From Pseudarthrobacter sulfonivorans (GTDB taxonomy: Bacteria > Actinomycetota > Actinomycetes > Actinomycetales > Micrococcaceae): a stretch of DNA of 64,000 bases. Of the stretch, positions 17,307 to 24,888 are shown in pieces (within the stretch, counting starts at the first letter, position 1; the number at the start of each line of letters is the position of its first letter). The stretch is taken from assembly GCF_014712225.1 (NCBI RefSeq), contig NZ_JACXBW010000006.1, positions 124,001 through 188,000 of the forward strand. The letters run 5' to 3'. The notes beneath the pieces were generated by a model. The model had not been told where the DNA came from. It worked only from the letters and a program-made list of their open reading frames with translations, and made no database searches. A program made the translations under genes and the position numbers.

Positions 17307-17567
17307 ACGAGGCTGGGGCGGTTGGAGAGGATGTAGTCCACCGCTGCCGGTCCGGTCATGGCCAGGCCCGGCCAGATGTACCGGCCGGTCCTGCGGTGGT
17401 GCGCACCGTATCCCCGACGTTTCGTGGCTGCCCAGAATGCCGCACTGGAGCCGGGTTTTTCGCTGTTGAGCAGGCACCAGCTGATGTACGCCGCGGAGCC
17501 CTGTCTGGCGCTCCGGATCGTGGGTGATGGACTCGGAAAGGAAGCGGCTGTAGCCGGGGACATTCAT
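17303..17567 (-). pseudogene. Frameshifted small gene, unknown product
   Basis: On the minus strand an ATG at 17567 begins VPGYSRFLSESITHDPERQ. The sense then continues one frame over as AAYISWCLLNSEKPGSSAAFWAATKRRGYG...TGRYIWPGL and ends at 17303. The YxxWC...FxxAxxxRGY...GRxxWxGL pattern resembles the winged-helix tail found in some phage/plasmid primase-like proteins. A single-base shift near 17510 would explain the split. Both the joining of frames and the family hint are inference. Confidence 0.3.
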
Positions 17568-17837
17568 ATCTGTGCGCCTTCTGTTGGTGGCGTCTAACGA
17601 TCCGCGGCTGCAGGAACATCAGGACGCCCGGCATCAAGGCCTTGATGATTGATTCGAAGCCACCGCCGGACCGGATGGGTATGTCGTTGCTGGGAGCCTT
17701 CCCCCAGGTTGCAGGAAAGCTTCTATCGCATGATTTCTTGGAGATTTCGGAGCAGTGAAGGCCGCATCGGCGCCGGCCGCCGGGGCCCAAGAGTAAACGC
17801 CCTTGACTGTACTAATTATTGGGCCGAAACTCTTGCA

Positions 17838-18026
17838 ATGATCCAGGAACCCGAAGCCCTTATGGCTGTCGTTGACCGTCTGGCCGAGCGCTTCCCTCAT
17901 GAACAACGTTCTGAAATCGAGGACATCGTGGCCGAGGAACACGGATCGCTCGACGAAGGTCCCATCCGCGAGTACGTCCCTATCCTTGTAGAACGGGCCG
18001 CGAAGCTCCGCCTCGCCCACCCTTAG
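17838..18026 (+). CDS. Small three-helix protein (DUF3562-like)
   Basis: This 62-residue frame (IQEPEALMAVVDRLAERFPHEQRSEIEDIVAEEHGSLDEGPIREYVPILVERAAKLRL) has the pattern of the actinobacterial three-helix-bundle dimerisation family: two amphipathic helices, an EEHxxLD turn, then IREYVPILVERAA. No good ribosome site lies before this ATG, so the start is uncertain. It lies within a region of gene remnants but the frame itself looks intact. Confidence 0.55.
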   Translation: MIQEPEALMAVVDRLAERFPHEQRSEIEDIVAEEHGSLDEGPIREYVPILVERAAKLRLAHP

Positions 18027-18389
18027 CCGTCCATCGGCGTCTGCCAACACAGGGACCACTCCGGTCGGCCAGCACCCAGGCCGGTCGACGCTGCCTTCCC
18101 CTGGGCCGCGCACGCCGTTCCGGTCCTTCTCGCCAGGGAACACATAGTTGAGGCTCCGCACCAGGGTGGGGTGGGTTCCTTCGCATCTTCGTGATGACGT
18201 TCTTGACCTCTCCGGCAGATATGCGTGAGTGAGGCCGCTTCGCCGTGAAGAATTCAAACGGCGAAGGGCCGGCTGGTCGACCCTTCTGTTTCTCCTCGGC
18301 CAAGGAGATCTACGGACTCAGCCTGGCTGATTCTCTTGCCCCTGCGTGTAACCTCCTTCACAGCGGGGCCGCCCGCTCGCCCAAACGTA

Positions 18390-18444
18390 CGACGCAGGCA
18401 CTTGGGTTCCGCAACCGCGGAACCCAAGTGCCTGCGTCGGATTT
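18390..18444 (+). terminator. Perfect 23-bp hairpin followed by a T-run
   Basis: Arms at 18390-18412 and 18417-18439 are perfectly complementary around the loop AACC, and GATTTTT follows on the plus strand. This is a strong intrinsic terminator shape. No intact gene ends just upstream, and it directly abuts the recombinase remnant. Confidence 0.65.
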
Positions 18445-18458
18445 TTCGCACTGCGAGC

Positions 18459-18619
18459 CGACCTGAACTGGACCAAATGCTTGAGCATCTGCCGGACGGT
18501 GACAAAGTCGTGCTCTGGCAGCTGGACCGCCTGGGGCGCAACACCTTCAATTTGCCGACCCTCATCGATGACCTGGAACACCGAGGGTCCACTTCGGCAG
18601 CGTCACGAACTTGGCCTGA
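18459..18619 (+). pseudogene. Serine recombinase (resolvase) remnant
   Basis: The frame RPELDQMLEHLPDGDKVVLWQ continuing LDRLGRNTFNLPTLIDDLEHRG is the mid-part of a Tn3/Hin-type serine recombinase catalytic domain. The N-terminal about 60 residues with the catalytic Ser are absent, replaced by the hairpin just upstream. After HRG the sense shifts frame (VHFGSVTNLA, then a stop), so the rest is lost. This is evidence of a former mobile element or inversion system here. Confidence 0.65.
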
Positions 18620-18689
18620 CTAGACCATGTGCGAGGTGCGGAAGCCCGGTAGTTCTCCTCGTATGAAAGGAAGCGTCAAAGCAAAAGCC

Positions 18690-18719
18690 TTGACTTGTTG
18701 CTAATAAAGGAAATATGTT
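18690..18719 (+). promoter_or_regulatory. Promoter of the MHS transporter gene with candidate operator in the spacer
   Basis: TTGACT (18690-18695) and TATGTT (18714-18719) are separated by 18 bases. The spacer contains TTGCTAATAAAGGAA (18698-18712), which matches 11 of 15 positions of the palindrome TTGCTTACTAAGCAA found in the divergent hydantoinase/amidase region. A repressor bound here would block the promoter. Regulation by one of the IclR proteins is inferred. Confidence 0.45.
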
Positions 18720-18831
18720 GTTGTCTGACCAACGTGATCTAAATCATGCGTGCGACTGCTGTCCGCAATTTTCTGGGCTGAACTGAAGCACACCACGCGG
18801 TAATCGGCGCCACCCCCTGAATGGAGACACC

Positions 18832-20211
18832 ATGGAACGCGACCTTGCAGACAATTCGCTGGAGAAGGTGAGCCCGGAGCGCCTGCATAAGGTGGTGCGG
18901 GCCTCTTTTGCCGGGACCGTGGTGGAGTGGTTCGACTTTGCCATCTACGGCTATATGGCAACTCACATTGCCGCGACCTTCTTCTCATCCACGGATCCGG
19001 TCACGGGTCTGCTCGAGACGTTCGCCGTGTTTGCTGTCGCGTTCGCGCTCCGGCCCTTGGGCGGCATCTTTTTCGGACGCCTGGGCGACCGCCTTGGACG
19101 TAAAAAGATCCTGGTGCTGACCGTCCTGCTGATGTCCGGATCCACGGCCGCAATCGGGCTCATCCCAAGCCACGAGACGATCGGCATCTGGGCCGCCGTC
19201 CTGCTGGTGCTCGCCCGGTGTTTACAAGGCTTTTCCGCCGGCGGCGAATACGCGGGCGCCACCATCTACGTCGTCGAGCACAGCCCCGACAGGCACAGGG
19301 CACGTTACTCGTCCGCCATGTCCGCGGCGACGTTCTCCTCATTCGCCCTCGCCGCTGGACTCGGAGCGCTGCTCAGCTTCATCCTGCCCCCCGAGGCCAT
19401 GGGGGATTGGGGCTGGCGCATCCTCTTCCTGCTGTCAGTACCGATGGGCCTGATCGCCTTCTACATTCGCGCCAAACTCCACGAGTCCCCCGAGTTCCAA
19501 GCGATGATCGACGATTCCGCCGCCCGGCCCGCCCCGTCTTTGGGAGTCGTCTTCCGCACCCAGTGGCCCGCGATGCTGCGCCTCGGCGGGTTCGTGATGC
19601 TCACGGCGCTCTCCTTCTATATCTACTCCACGTACATGTCGACCTTCCTGATCAAGGTGGTCGGCCTGCCCCCGCACCTTGCCCTGTTCTCGAGCTTGAT
19701 CTCGCTGACCCTTGCAACGGCGCTGGCCCCCGTCATGGGCCGTGTCTCGGATCGCATAGGGCGCCGCCGCACCATGCAGACCGCCGCCGGCCTCCTGGCC
19801 ATCCTCACCATTCCGGCTTACATGATCGCCGAACAGGGAACGTTCGCAACCGCCGTTGTCAGCCAGCTGCTCATAGGACTCGGTGCGGTGACCGCTAACG
19901 TGGTGACCTCAGTCCTGATGTCGGAAATGTTCTCGACCGACGTGCGCTTCGCGGCATCAGGCACCTGTTACAACATCACGTACGCGGTATTCGGCGGTAC
20001 CGCACCCTTCCTGGCAACGTGGCTTGTCGCGGGAACCGGATACTCGCTCTCCCCGGCGATCTACGTCGCAGCCATCGCTGTCGCATCATTCCTCGTGGCC
20101 ACCTTCCTCATGCCCGAGACCGCAGGACGACCTCTGCGCCGCTACCACGACGACCCCGTGGCCGCCGAGCCCGCGCCCGCCGTGGCCTCACAGGCGGTGC
20201 CCGGGGCCTGA
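18832..20211 (+). CDS. MFS transporter, metabolite:H+ symporter (MHS) family
   Basis: This 459-residue protein has 12 hydrophobic segments and MHS signatures: FAGTVVEWFDFAIYGYMA in helix 1, RPLGGIFFGRLGDRLGRKK between helices 2 and 3, and RCLQGFSAGGEYAGA. MHS proteins import proline/betaine, shikimate, citrate or similar small polar compounds with protons. GGAG precedes the ATG. The promoter contains a site resembling the hydantoinase-region palindrome, which makes a substrate such as creatinine, N-methylhydantoin or sarcosine attractive, but this is inference. Confidence 0.88.
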   Translation: MERDLADNSLEKVSPERLHKVVRASFAGTVVEWFDFAIYGYMATHIAATFFSSTDPVTGLLETFAVFAVAFALRPLGGIFFGRLGDRLGRKKILVLTVLLMSGSTAAIGLIPSHETIGIWAAVLLVLARCLQGFSAGGEYAGATIYVVEHSPDRHRARYSSAMSAATFSSFALAAGLGALLSFILPPEAMGDWGWRILFLLSVPMGLIAFYIRAKLHESPEFQAMIDDSAARPAPSLGVVFRTQWPAMLRLGGFVMLTALSFYIYSTYMSTFLIKVVGLPPHLALFSSLISLTLATALAPVMGRVSDRIGRRRTMQTAAGLLAILTIPAYMIAEQGTFATAVVSQLLIGLGAVTANVVTSVLMSEMFSTDVRFAASGTCYNITYAVFGGTAPFLATWLVAGTGYSLSPAIYVAAIAVASFLVATFLMPETAGRPLRRYHDDPVAAEPAPAVASQAVPGA

Positions 20212-20240
20212 CCTCCCAGAGCCAGAAAAAATGGCGGCCC

Positions 20241-20270
20241 GCTGTCCGGACCCGGGTGGGTCCGGACAGC
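20241..20270 (+). terminator. Hairpin terminator after the MHS transporter gene
   Basis: Perfect 13-base arms GCTGTCCGGACCC and GGGTCCGGACAGC enclose GGGT, starting 29 bases after the stop codon. No T-run follows. Confidence 0.65.
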
Positions 20271-20691
20271 ACCCGCACTCCATCGTTTCCAAGAGATCGG
20301 CCTGGCAGGGCTCAGCCCGGCCATTCGGACCTGGGCATATCCGAGGACTCCACTGCAGTCACAGCTGACCACTCGTGAGGATGACCGTCGCAGTAATCCC
20401 CCGTCTCCGTGCATGACACTTGCTAGGCCGGGGTCGGGCAGAGGCGATCCGATCGAAGAATTTGCAAAATAGAACCCGGTGAATAATTCCCCGTTTTGGG
20501 TGCCTGGACGCTGAAGTCCCGGCCCCCTTTCAGGGATCTGTGCCTCCGCCGGGTCCACAGTCAGCTGGTGGGATCTAGCCGCAGCCCCTTGTTTTCGTTG
20601 GCGTGCTGTGAATTACATTGGACAAGCCTTGCATCTCTCTGCAGAGACGGTCCGCTCCTTCGGACCGTCCCGTTCGAAAAGGAAGCGCGCA

Positions 20692-20787
20692 GTGGCACAC
20701 ATCCAGCTGTTGGGCACGGGCGGTACTATCGCCTCGCGTACTTCTGACGGACCTGACCCAAAGGGAAACAACCGTCCCGCCCCGTGA
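20692..20787 (+). pseudogene. Truncated L-asparaginase start
   Basis: A GTG at 20692 with an ideal AAAGGAAG ribosome site opens AHIQLLGTGGTIASRTSDG, the conserved N-terminus of L-asparaginases, whose TGGTIA contains the catalytic Thr. After about 20 codons the family similarity ends and a stop follows at 20787, next to the 3' end of the debranching enzyme. The rest of the gene is gone, most likely by a deletion whose junction lies near 20760. The remaining 20271-20691 shows no gene. Confidence 0.6.
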
Positions 20788-20856
20788 CCAGCCCGTACGG
20801 GGCCTGTGCAGCACCGCGAAGGAATTCAACCAGAGGGTAGCCTGCGGATCTGGCCC

Positions 20857-23016
20857 TTATTGAGCCTTCGGGTGTCGGCTGGCCTGTTCCACGAGTTCGG
20901 TCATCCACGGCCGGTGCCCCCGGTGGAACACCATTCCTTCGGGCAGTCCCTGAACGGCGGGGACGGAATTGGCGATGTCGATGGTGATCCGGCCCCCGGC
21001 CAGGGGCGCGTTGGTGATGTGCAGGTCCCCATAGGATTCCGGGAGCACCGGATCCATCCACAGGCTGCCGCGGGAGACATGGGTGTCGTAGCGCATCAGG
21101 CTCGTCACCAGCAGGATCGGTGCGGTCGCCGCCCAGGCCTGCGGCGAGCACGCTGTCGGATAGGGCACGGGCTCCGCGAACTGGTCCCGGCTGAAGCCGC
21201 AGAAGAGCTCAGGCAGCCGGCCTCCGGAGTATTCGGCCGCTTCCAGCAGGGCGGTGGAGATCCGCTGCGCCTCTGCTACGAAGCCGTAGCGCAGCAGGCC
21301 GGTCGCGATGATCGCATTGTCGTGGGGCCAGACGGAGCCGTTGTGATAGCTCGCCGGGTTGTAGGCGCCCATGTCAGTCGCAAGGGTCCGCACACCCCAG
21401 CCACTGAACATCTCCGGGGACATCAGCCGTTCAGCCACCTGCGGGGCCTTGTCTTCGTCCATGAGGCCCAGCCAGAGGCAGTGGCCCATGTTGGAAGCGC
21501 ACGCGTCCACCGGCCGCTTGTCGCGGTCCAGGGCGATGGCGTAGTACCCGTGCTCGGGCATCCAGAACTGTTCGTTGAACCGTTTCTTCAACTGCGCCGC
21601 CCGGTCGGCAAGCTCGTCCGCCAAGGCCGCGTCGCCTGCGTCGTACGCCATCCAGGCGCGTGCCATGTACGCCGCGTAGACATAGGCCTGCACCTCGCAC
21701 AGCGCAATGGGCGGTTCCGCCAGGGTCCCGTCCGCGAAGTTTATGCCGTCCCAGGAATCCTTCCAACCTTGGTTGATCAGGCCCTGGTCGTTGAGCCGCT
21801 CGTACTCGACGAAACCGTCGCCGTCCTTGTCCCCGTAGTCCCGGATCCAGTCCAGGGCACGGTCCGCGTGCGGCAGCAGCGCGGCGATGGTGTCTTTGGC
21901 GAATCCCCAACGGCTCACTGCGCCGAGCACGCTCACGAACAGCGGTGTCGCATCAACGCTGCCGTAGTAAGCGGACTTACCGCCCAAGGCCAGACCGGTG
22001 GAGACATCGAGCCTGACCTCGTGCAGGATCTTGCCCGGCTCCTCCTCGCTCATCGGATCCACGACGGTACCTTGGTGGTCCGCCAGCGTCTGCAGCGTCC
22101 CCAGGGCCAGGGAGGGATCCACCGGCAGTGCCATTTCCGAGGCCCATAGCGAGTCCCGGCCGAAGAGTGTCATGAACCAGGGCGCACCGGCAGCAACCAC
22201 GACCCGCTCCGGATGCTCCGGGTCCTCGATGCGGAGGGCGCCCAGATCGTCGTAGCTGCGCCGCAGCGTCCGTTCGATCGACCGGTTACCCATCTGCAAC
22301 ACTGGAATCTTCGCCACCCAGTCCCTGTGGCGGCGGTCCCGGGGAGATAACCCGTCCCCCTCAGAACGGCCGAAGGACGCTTCGGGGCTGGTTCCCTCGA
22401 CGCCGGGCGCTACGGTCAGGGTCGTGCTCCACTGTCCGTGCGGCGGGACGGACACCCGGTACGTGAGGCCCTCCGGCGAAACGTCCGCTCCGGGGGCCTG
22501 GATCACGACGTCCTTCCGGACCTCCTGCCAGACGGCCCGGATGGTCAGCGAGTCGCCGTCCGGCTGACGGGTTTCCTCCCAGCGGCGCTGGATCCGCGCC
22601 TCCTTCACCTCGAAAAGATCCGCGAAATCGGCCTCAATCCGCAGGGAAATCACGCATTCGGCCGGCTTCAGGGAGTAATTGCGGACGGTGACCCGCTCTT
22701 GGATGCCGGCCCCCACCTCCCGCAGCCGCTCCACGATCAGCGGGCTGTCCGCATACCCGTCCAGGCGGGGAGCGCGGGCTGCAAACAGCGCCCGGTACGG
22801 CTCCTTCGTCTCCGCCGCCAGCGGCTCCAGCGGCTGGCCGTTAATGCTCAGCCTCCAGCCGGACAGGATCCGGGTATCGAGGACGAAAACACCGTGCGGA
22901 TGTTCGGGATGAATGTCCCCGTTCGGCAAGGAGATGCAGAAAGACGACCCCTCCACCAAAGTAACTGCCCCGGCCCCCAGCGGGCCGGCGGCCGTATCGG
23001 CATTCCACCCAGCCAT
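20857..23016 (-). CDS. Glycogen debranching / amylo-alpha-1,6-glucosidase family protein
   Basis: This protein of about 719 residues has an N-terminal beta-domain of the glycogen-debranching N-terminal type (VTLVEGSSFCISLPNGDIHPEHPHGVFVLDTRILSGWRLSING) and a C-terminal (alpha/alpha)6 catalytic region with WFMTLFGRDSLWASE, DKDGDGFVEYE, GWKDSWDGINFADG and NGSVWPHDNAIIA. These are typical of bacterial amylo-alpha-1,6-glucosidase-like enzymes that trim alpha-glucans. No secretion signal is visible. The ATG at 23016 follows GAAGGGG; a longer form to 23097 reads as non-conserved leader. It sits alone between the asparaginase stub and the MFS gene. Nothing else was seen in 23098-23317. Confidence 0.85.
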   Translation of the reverse strand: MAGWNADTAAGPLGAGAVTLVEGSSFCISLPNGDIHPEHPHGVFVLDTRILSGWRLSINGQPLEPLAAETKEPYRALFAARAPRLDGYADSPLIVERLREVGAGIQERVTVRNYSLKPAECVISLRIEADFADLFEVKEARIQRRWEETRQPDGDSLTIRAVWQEVRKDVVIQAPGADVSPEGLTYRVSVPPHGQWSTTLTVAPGVEGTSPEASFGRSEGDGLSPRDRRHRDWVAKIPVLQMGNRSIERTLRRSYDDLGALRIEDPEHPERVVVAAGAPWFMTLFGRDSLWASEMALPVDPSLALGTLQTLADHQGTVVDPMSEEEPGKILHEVRLDVSTGLALGGKSAYYGSVDATPLFVSVLGAVSRWGFAKDTIAALLPHADRALDWIRDYGDKDGDGFVEYERLNDQGLINQGWKDSWDGINFADGTLAEPPIALCEVQAYVYAAYMARAWMAYDAGDAALADELADRAAQLKKRFNEQFWMPEHGYYAIALDRDKRPVDACASNMGHCLWLGLMDEDKAPQVAERLMSPEMFSGWGVRTLATDMGAYNPASYHNGSVWPHDNAIIATGLLRYGFVAEAQRISTALLEAAEYSGGRLPELFCGFSRDQFAEPVPYPTACSPQAWAATAPILLVTSLMRYDTHVSRGSLWMDPVLPESYGDLHITNAPLAGGRITIDIANSVPAVQGLPEGMVFHRGHRPWMTELVEQASRHPKAQ

Positions 23017-23317
23017 CCCGGCCCCTTCAAGAACCTTGCGCCAGCATGCCTTCGCCCCTCTTGGCATGCTGCTGCACGTCGCCTCTAATTTCTGCAACCG
23101 ACGCTACTCTTGCTCACACTCCGACGCCAGAGGGAGCCTTGGACCCTCGAAAAAGTCCTGTGGTGGAGGTACTGGCAGGCCGGGACGTTAGCTCGAGGAG
23201 CGGGTGGGCATAGCCAGGATCCGTGCGTCACTGCTGCCCGCCTGGTGCCGAATTTAGCGCAGCACCACTGTCCTGTTGCCTTGGAGGAATACGCGCCCCT
23301 CGCAGTGCCAGCGGATG

Positions 23318-23361
23318 CGCCCGGCGGGAACTCTCTGGGGGCCAGGAGTTCCCGCCGGGCG
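23318..23361 (-). terminator. Perfect 16-bp hairpin downstream of the MFS gene
   Basis: Arms 23318-23333 and 23346-23361 are perfectly complementary around a 12-base loop, 31 bases after the stop of the MFS gene on the minus strand. No T-run follows. It probably ends the hydantoinase-transporter transcript and separates it from the debranching enzyme gene. Confidence 0.65.
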
Positions 23362-23392
23362 GATGGTGTTTGTGGTGCGGGGTTCTGGCGTG

Positions 23393-24757
23393 TTAGTCCG
23401 TGCGGACCTTGCTCGGGTCCACGTTCCGGGCTGCGAAGATCAGCAGTCCGGAGGCCAGGATGGGGATGACACCCCACCAGAGGGTGGCGTTGATCCAGCC
23501 GGCGCCGGCGGCGAGGGTGGCGGTGATCAGCAGGCCGCCGAGGATCGCCCCGACTTGGCCTGAGGCGTTGATGATGGAGGCGCCCGTTGCCCGCGTGTGG
23601 ACGGGGAAGCTTTCGCCGGTGAAGAACAGCAGGGCCGAGAAAGGGCCGATGAGGAAGAACAGTCCGGCGCTGTAGAGCCCGATGATGAGCGGGAAGTTTC
23701 CGTTCGGTGCCTGAAGCATGGCGAAGAAGGAGACGGCACACAGGATCCAGCCGATGCCGATCGCGCTGCGGCGCCCGATCCGATCGCCCAGCCAGCCGTG
23801 GAACAAGTAGCCGGCGAAGGCGGTGGCATTGGAGATGATGAGGACCAGCAGCGCGTTGTCGAACTCGACGTTCTTGCCGTCCGATGCCGTAAGCAGCGAC
23901 GTGCCGAGGATCGCGAATGCAAGGACGCCGAACCAGTTCAGGAGGAAGGCGCCGCCGATTGTCAGGGTGGACCGCAGTGATTCCCCACGGAAGACGGAGA
24001 CGAGTGGGCTGGCTTTCTCCGAGACGTCGATTCCGTATTTGTTACCGAGTTGCTGTGCCTCTTCCACCCGGCCGTCCTTGATCATCTTGTCGATCTGGTG
24101 ACGGTGGGCGAACTGGGGGCTCTCCTTGAGCCAACGTCCGGCGATGACGATGAAGATGGCGGGGATCGCGGCCACGACGAAGCAGAGCGCCCACCCGCCG
24201 ATGGGGAACAGCAAGTAGACAGACCCGGCAGCCAGCACGGAGCCGACGGGCCAGCCCGACTGGACGAGCGAGTAGATGAGACCCCGACGGCGGGCCTTGG
24301 CGGGATCGCTCTGGTGGGCAAACATCTCGTTGAGGTAGGCGGCGTTGATGGCTTGTTCGGCGTAGCCGAGGCCGGCCAGAGAACGTACGAGGATCAGGAA
24401 GATGATTCCCAGGCCGGCGGCGAGGCCTACTACCCAGCCGACGGTGGCGGTGAGCAGGGAGGCGACGGCGGCGCCGATGACGGCGATCAGGATCCCCTTG
24501 CGGCGGCCGATCCGGTCGACGATCGGGCCGATCGCGAAGGCCACCAGTGCAGTGCCGGCGGTAACCCAGGTATTGATCCCTGTGGACTGGGCCGCACTCC
24601 AGCCGAGGTCTGCGGCCAGTACTGGCAGGAGGTTGCCGAAGAGGACGAAGTCGTAGACGGCGAAGGTCCAGGCGAAGAAGCATATCCAGGTGGCCAGTCG
24701 GACGTCTTTGGGGGTGACGTCTGACTCGACGAATCGGAAGAGTGGGGCAGTGGACAT
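23393..24757 (-). CDS. MFS transporter linked to the hydantoinase gene
   Basis: This 454-residue protein has 12 hydrophobic segments and the MFS motif GPIVDRIGRRKG between helices 2 and 3, repeated as GWLGDRIGRRS in the second half, plus a long charged central loop (RWLKESPQFAHRHQIDKMIKDGRVEEAQQ) typical of sugar/aromatic-acid symporters. AGGAACC precedes the ATG. It lies 131 bases downstream of the fused hydantoinase on the same strand, so it is a good candidate for uptake of the hydantoin substrate (inference). Confidence 0.87.
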   Translation of the reverse strand: MSTAPLFRFVESDVTPKDVRLATWICFFAWTFAVYDFVLFGNLLPVLAADLGWSAAQSTGINTWVTAGTALVAFAIGPIVDRIGRRKGILIAVIGAAVASLLTATVGWVVGLAAGLGIIFLILVRSLAGLGYAEQAINAAYLNEMFAHQSDPAKARRRGLIYSLVQSGWPVGSVLAAGSVYLLFPIGGWALCFVVAAIPAIFIVIAGRWLKESPQFAHRHQIDKMIKDGRVEEAQQLGNKYGIDVSEKASPLVSVFRGESLRSTLTIGGAFLLNWFGVLAFAILGTSLLTASDGKNVEFDNALLVLIISNATAFAGYLFHGWLGDRIGRRSAIGIGWILCAVSFFAMLQAPNGNFPLIIGLYSAGLFFLIGPFSALLFFTGESFPVHTRATGASIINASGQVGAILGGLLITATLAAGAGWINATLWWGVIPILASGLLIFAARNVDPSKVRTD

Positions 24758-24818
24758 AGCGGTTCCTAATTCACGGGGAGGGGTGGATGGTGTGATGAGG
24801 ATGTGTTGGGTACGGAAC

Positions 24819-24870
24819 GAGGGGGCGACCTGGAAGCCAGATTCACTATCTGGCCTCCAGACGCCCCCTC
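24819..24870 (-). promoter_or_regulatory. Long interrupted hairpin between hydantoinase and MFS genes
   Basis: Outer arms GAGGGGGCG (24819-24827) and CGCCCCCTC (24862-24870) enclose further pairing (TGGA/TCCA and GCCAGA/TCTGGC) with loop TTCACTA. No T-run follows on the minus strand. It may lower transporter expression relative to the enzyme or act as a partial terminator. Confidence 0.55.
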
Positions 24871-24888
24871 ACTACTGCTGGTCCTGGA

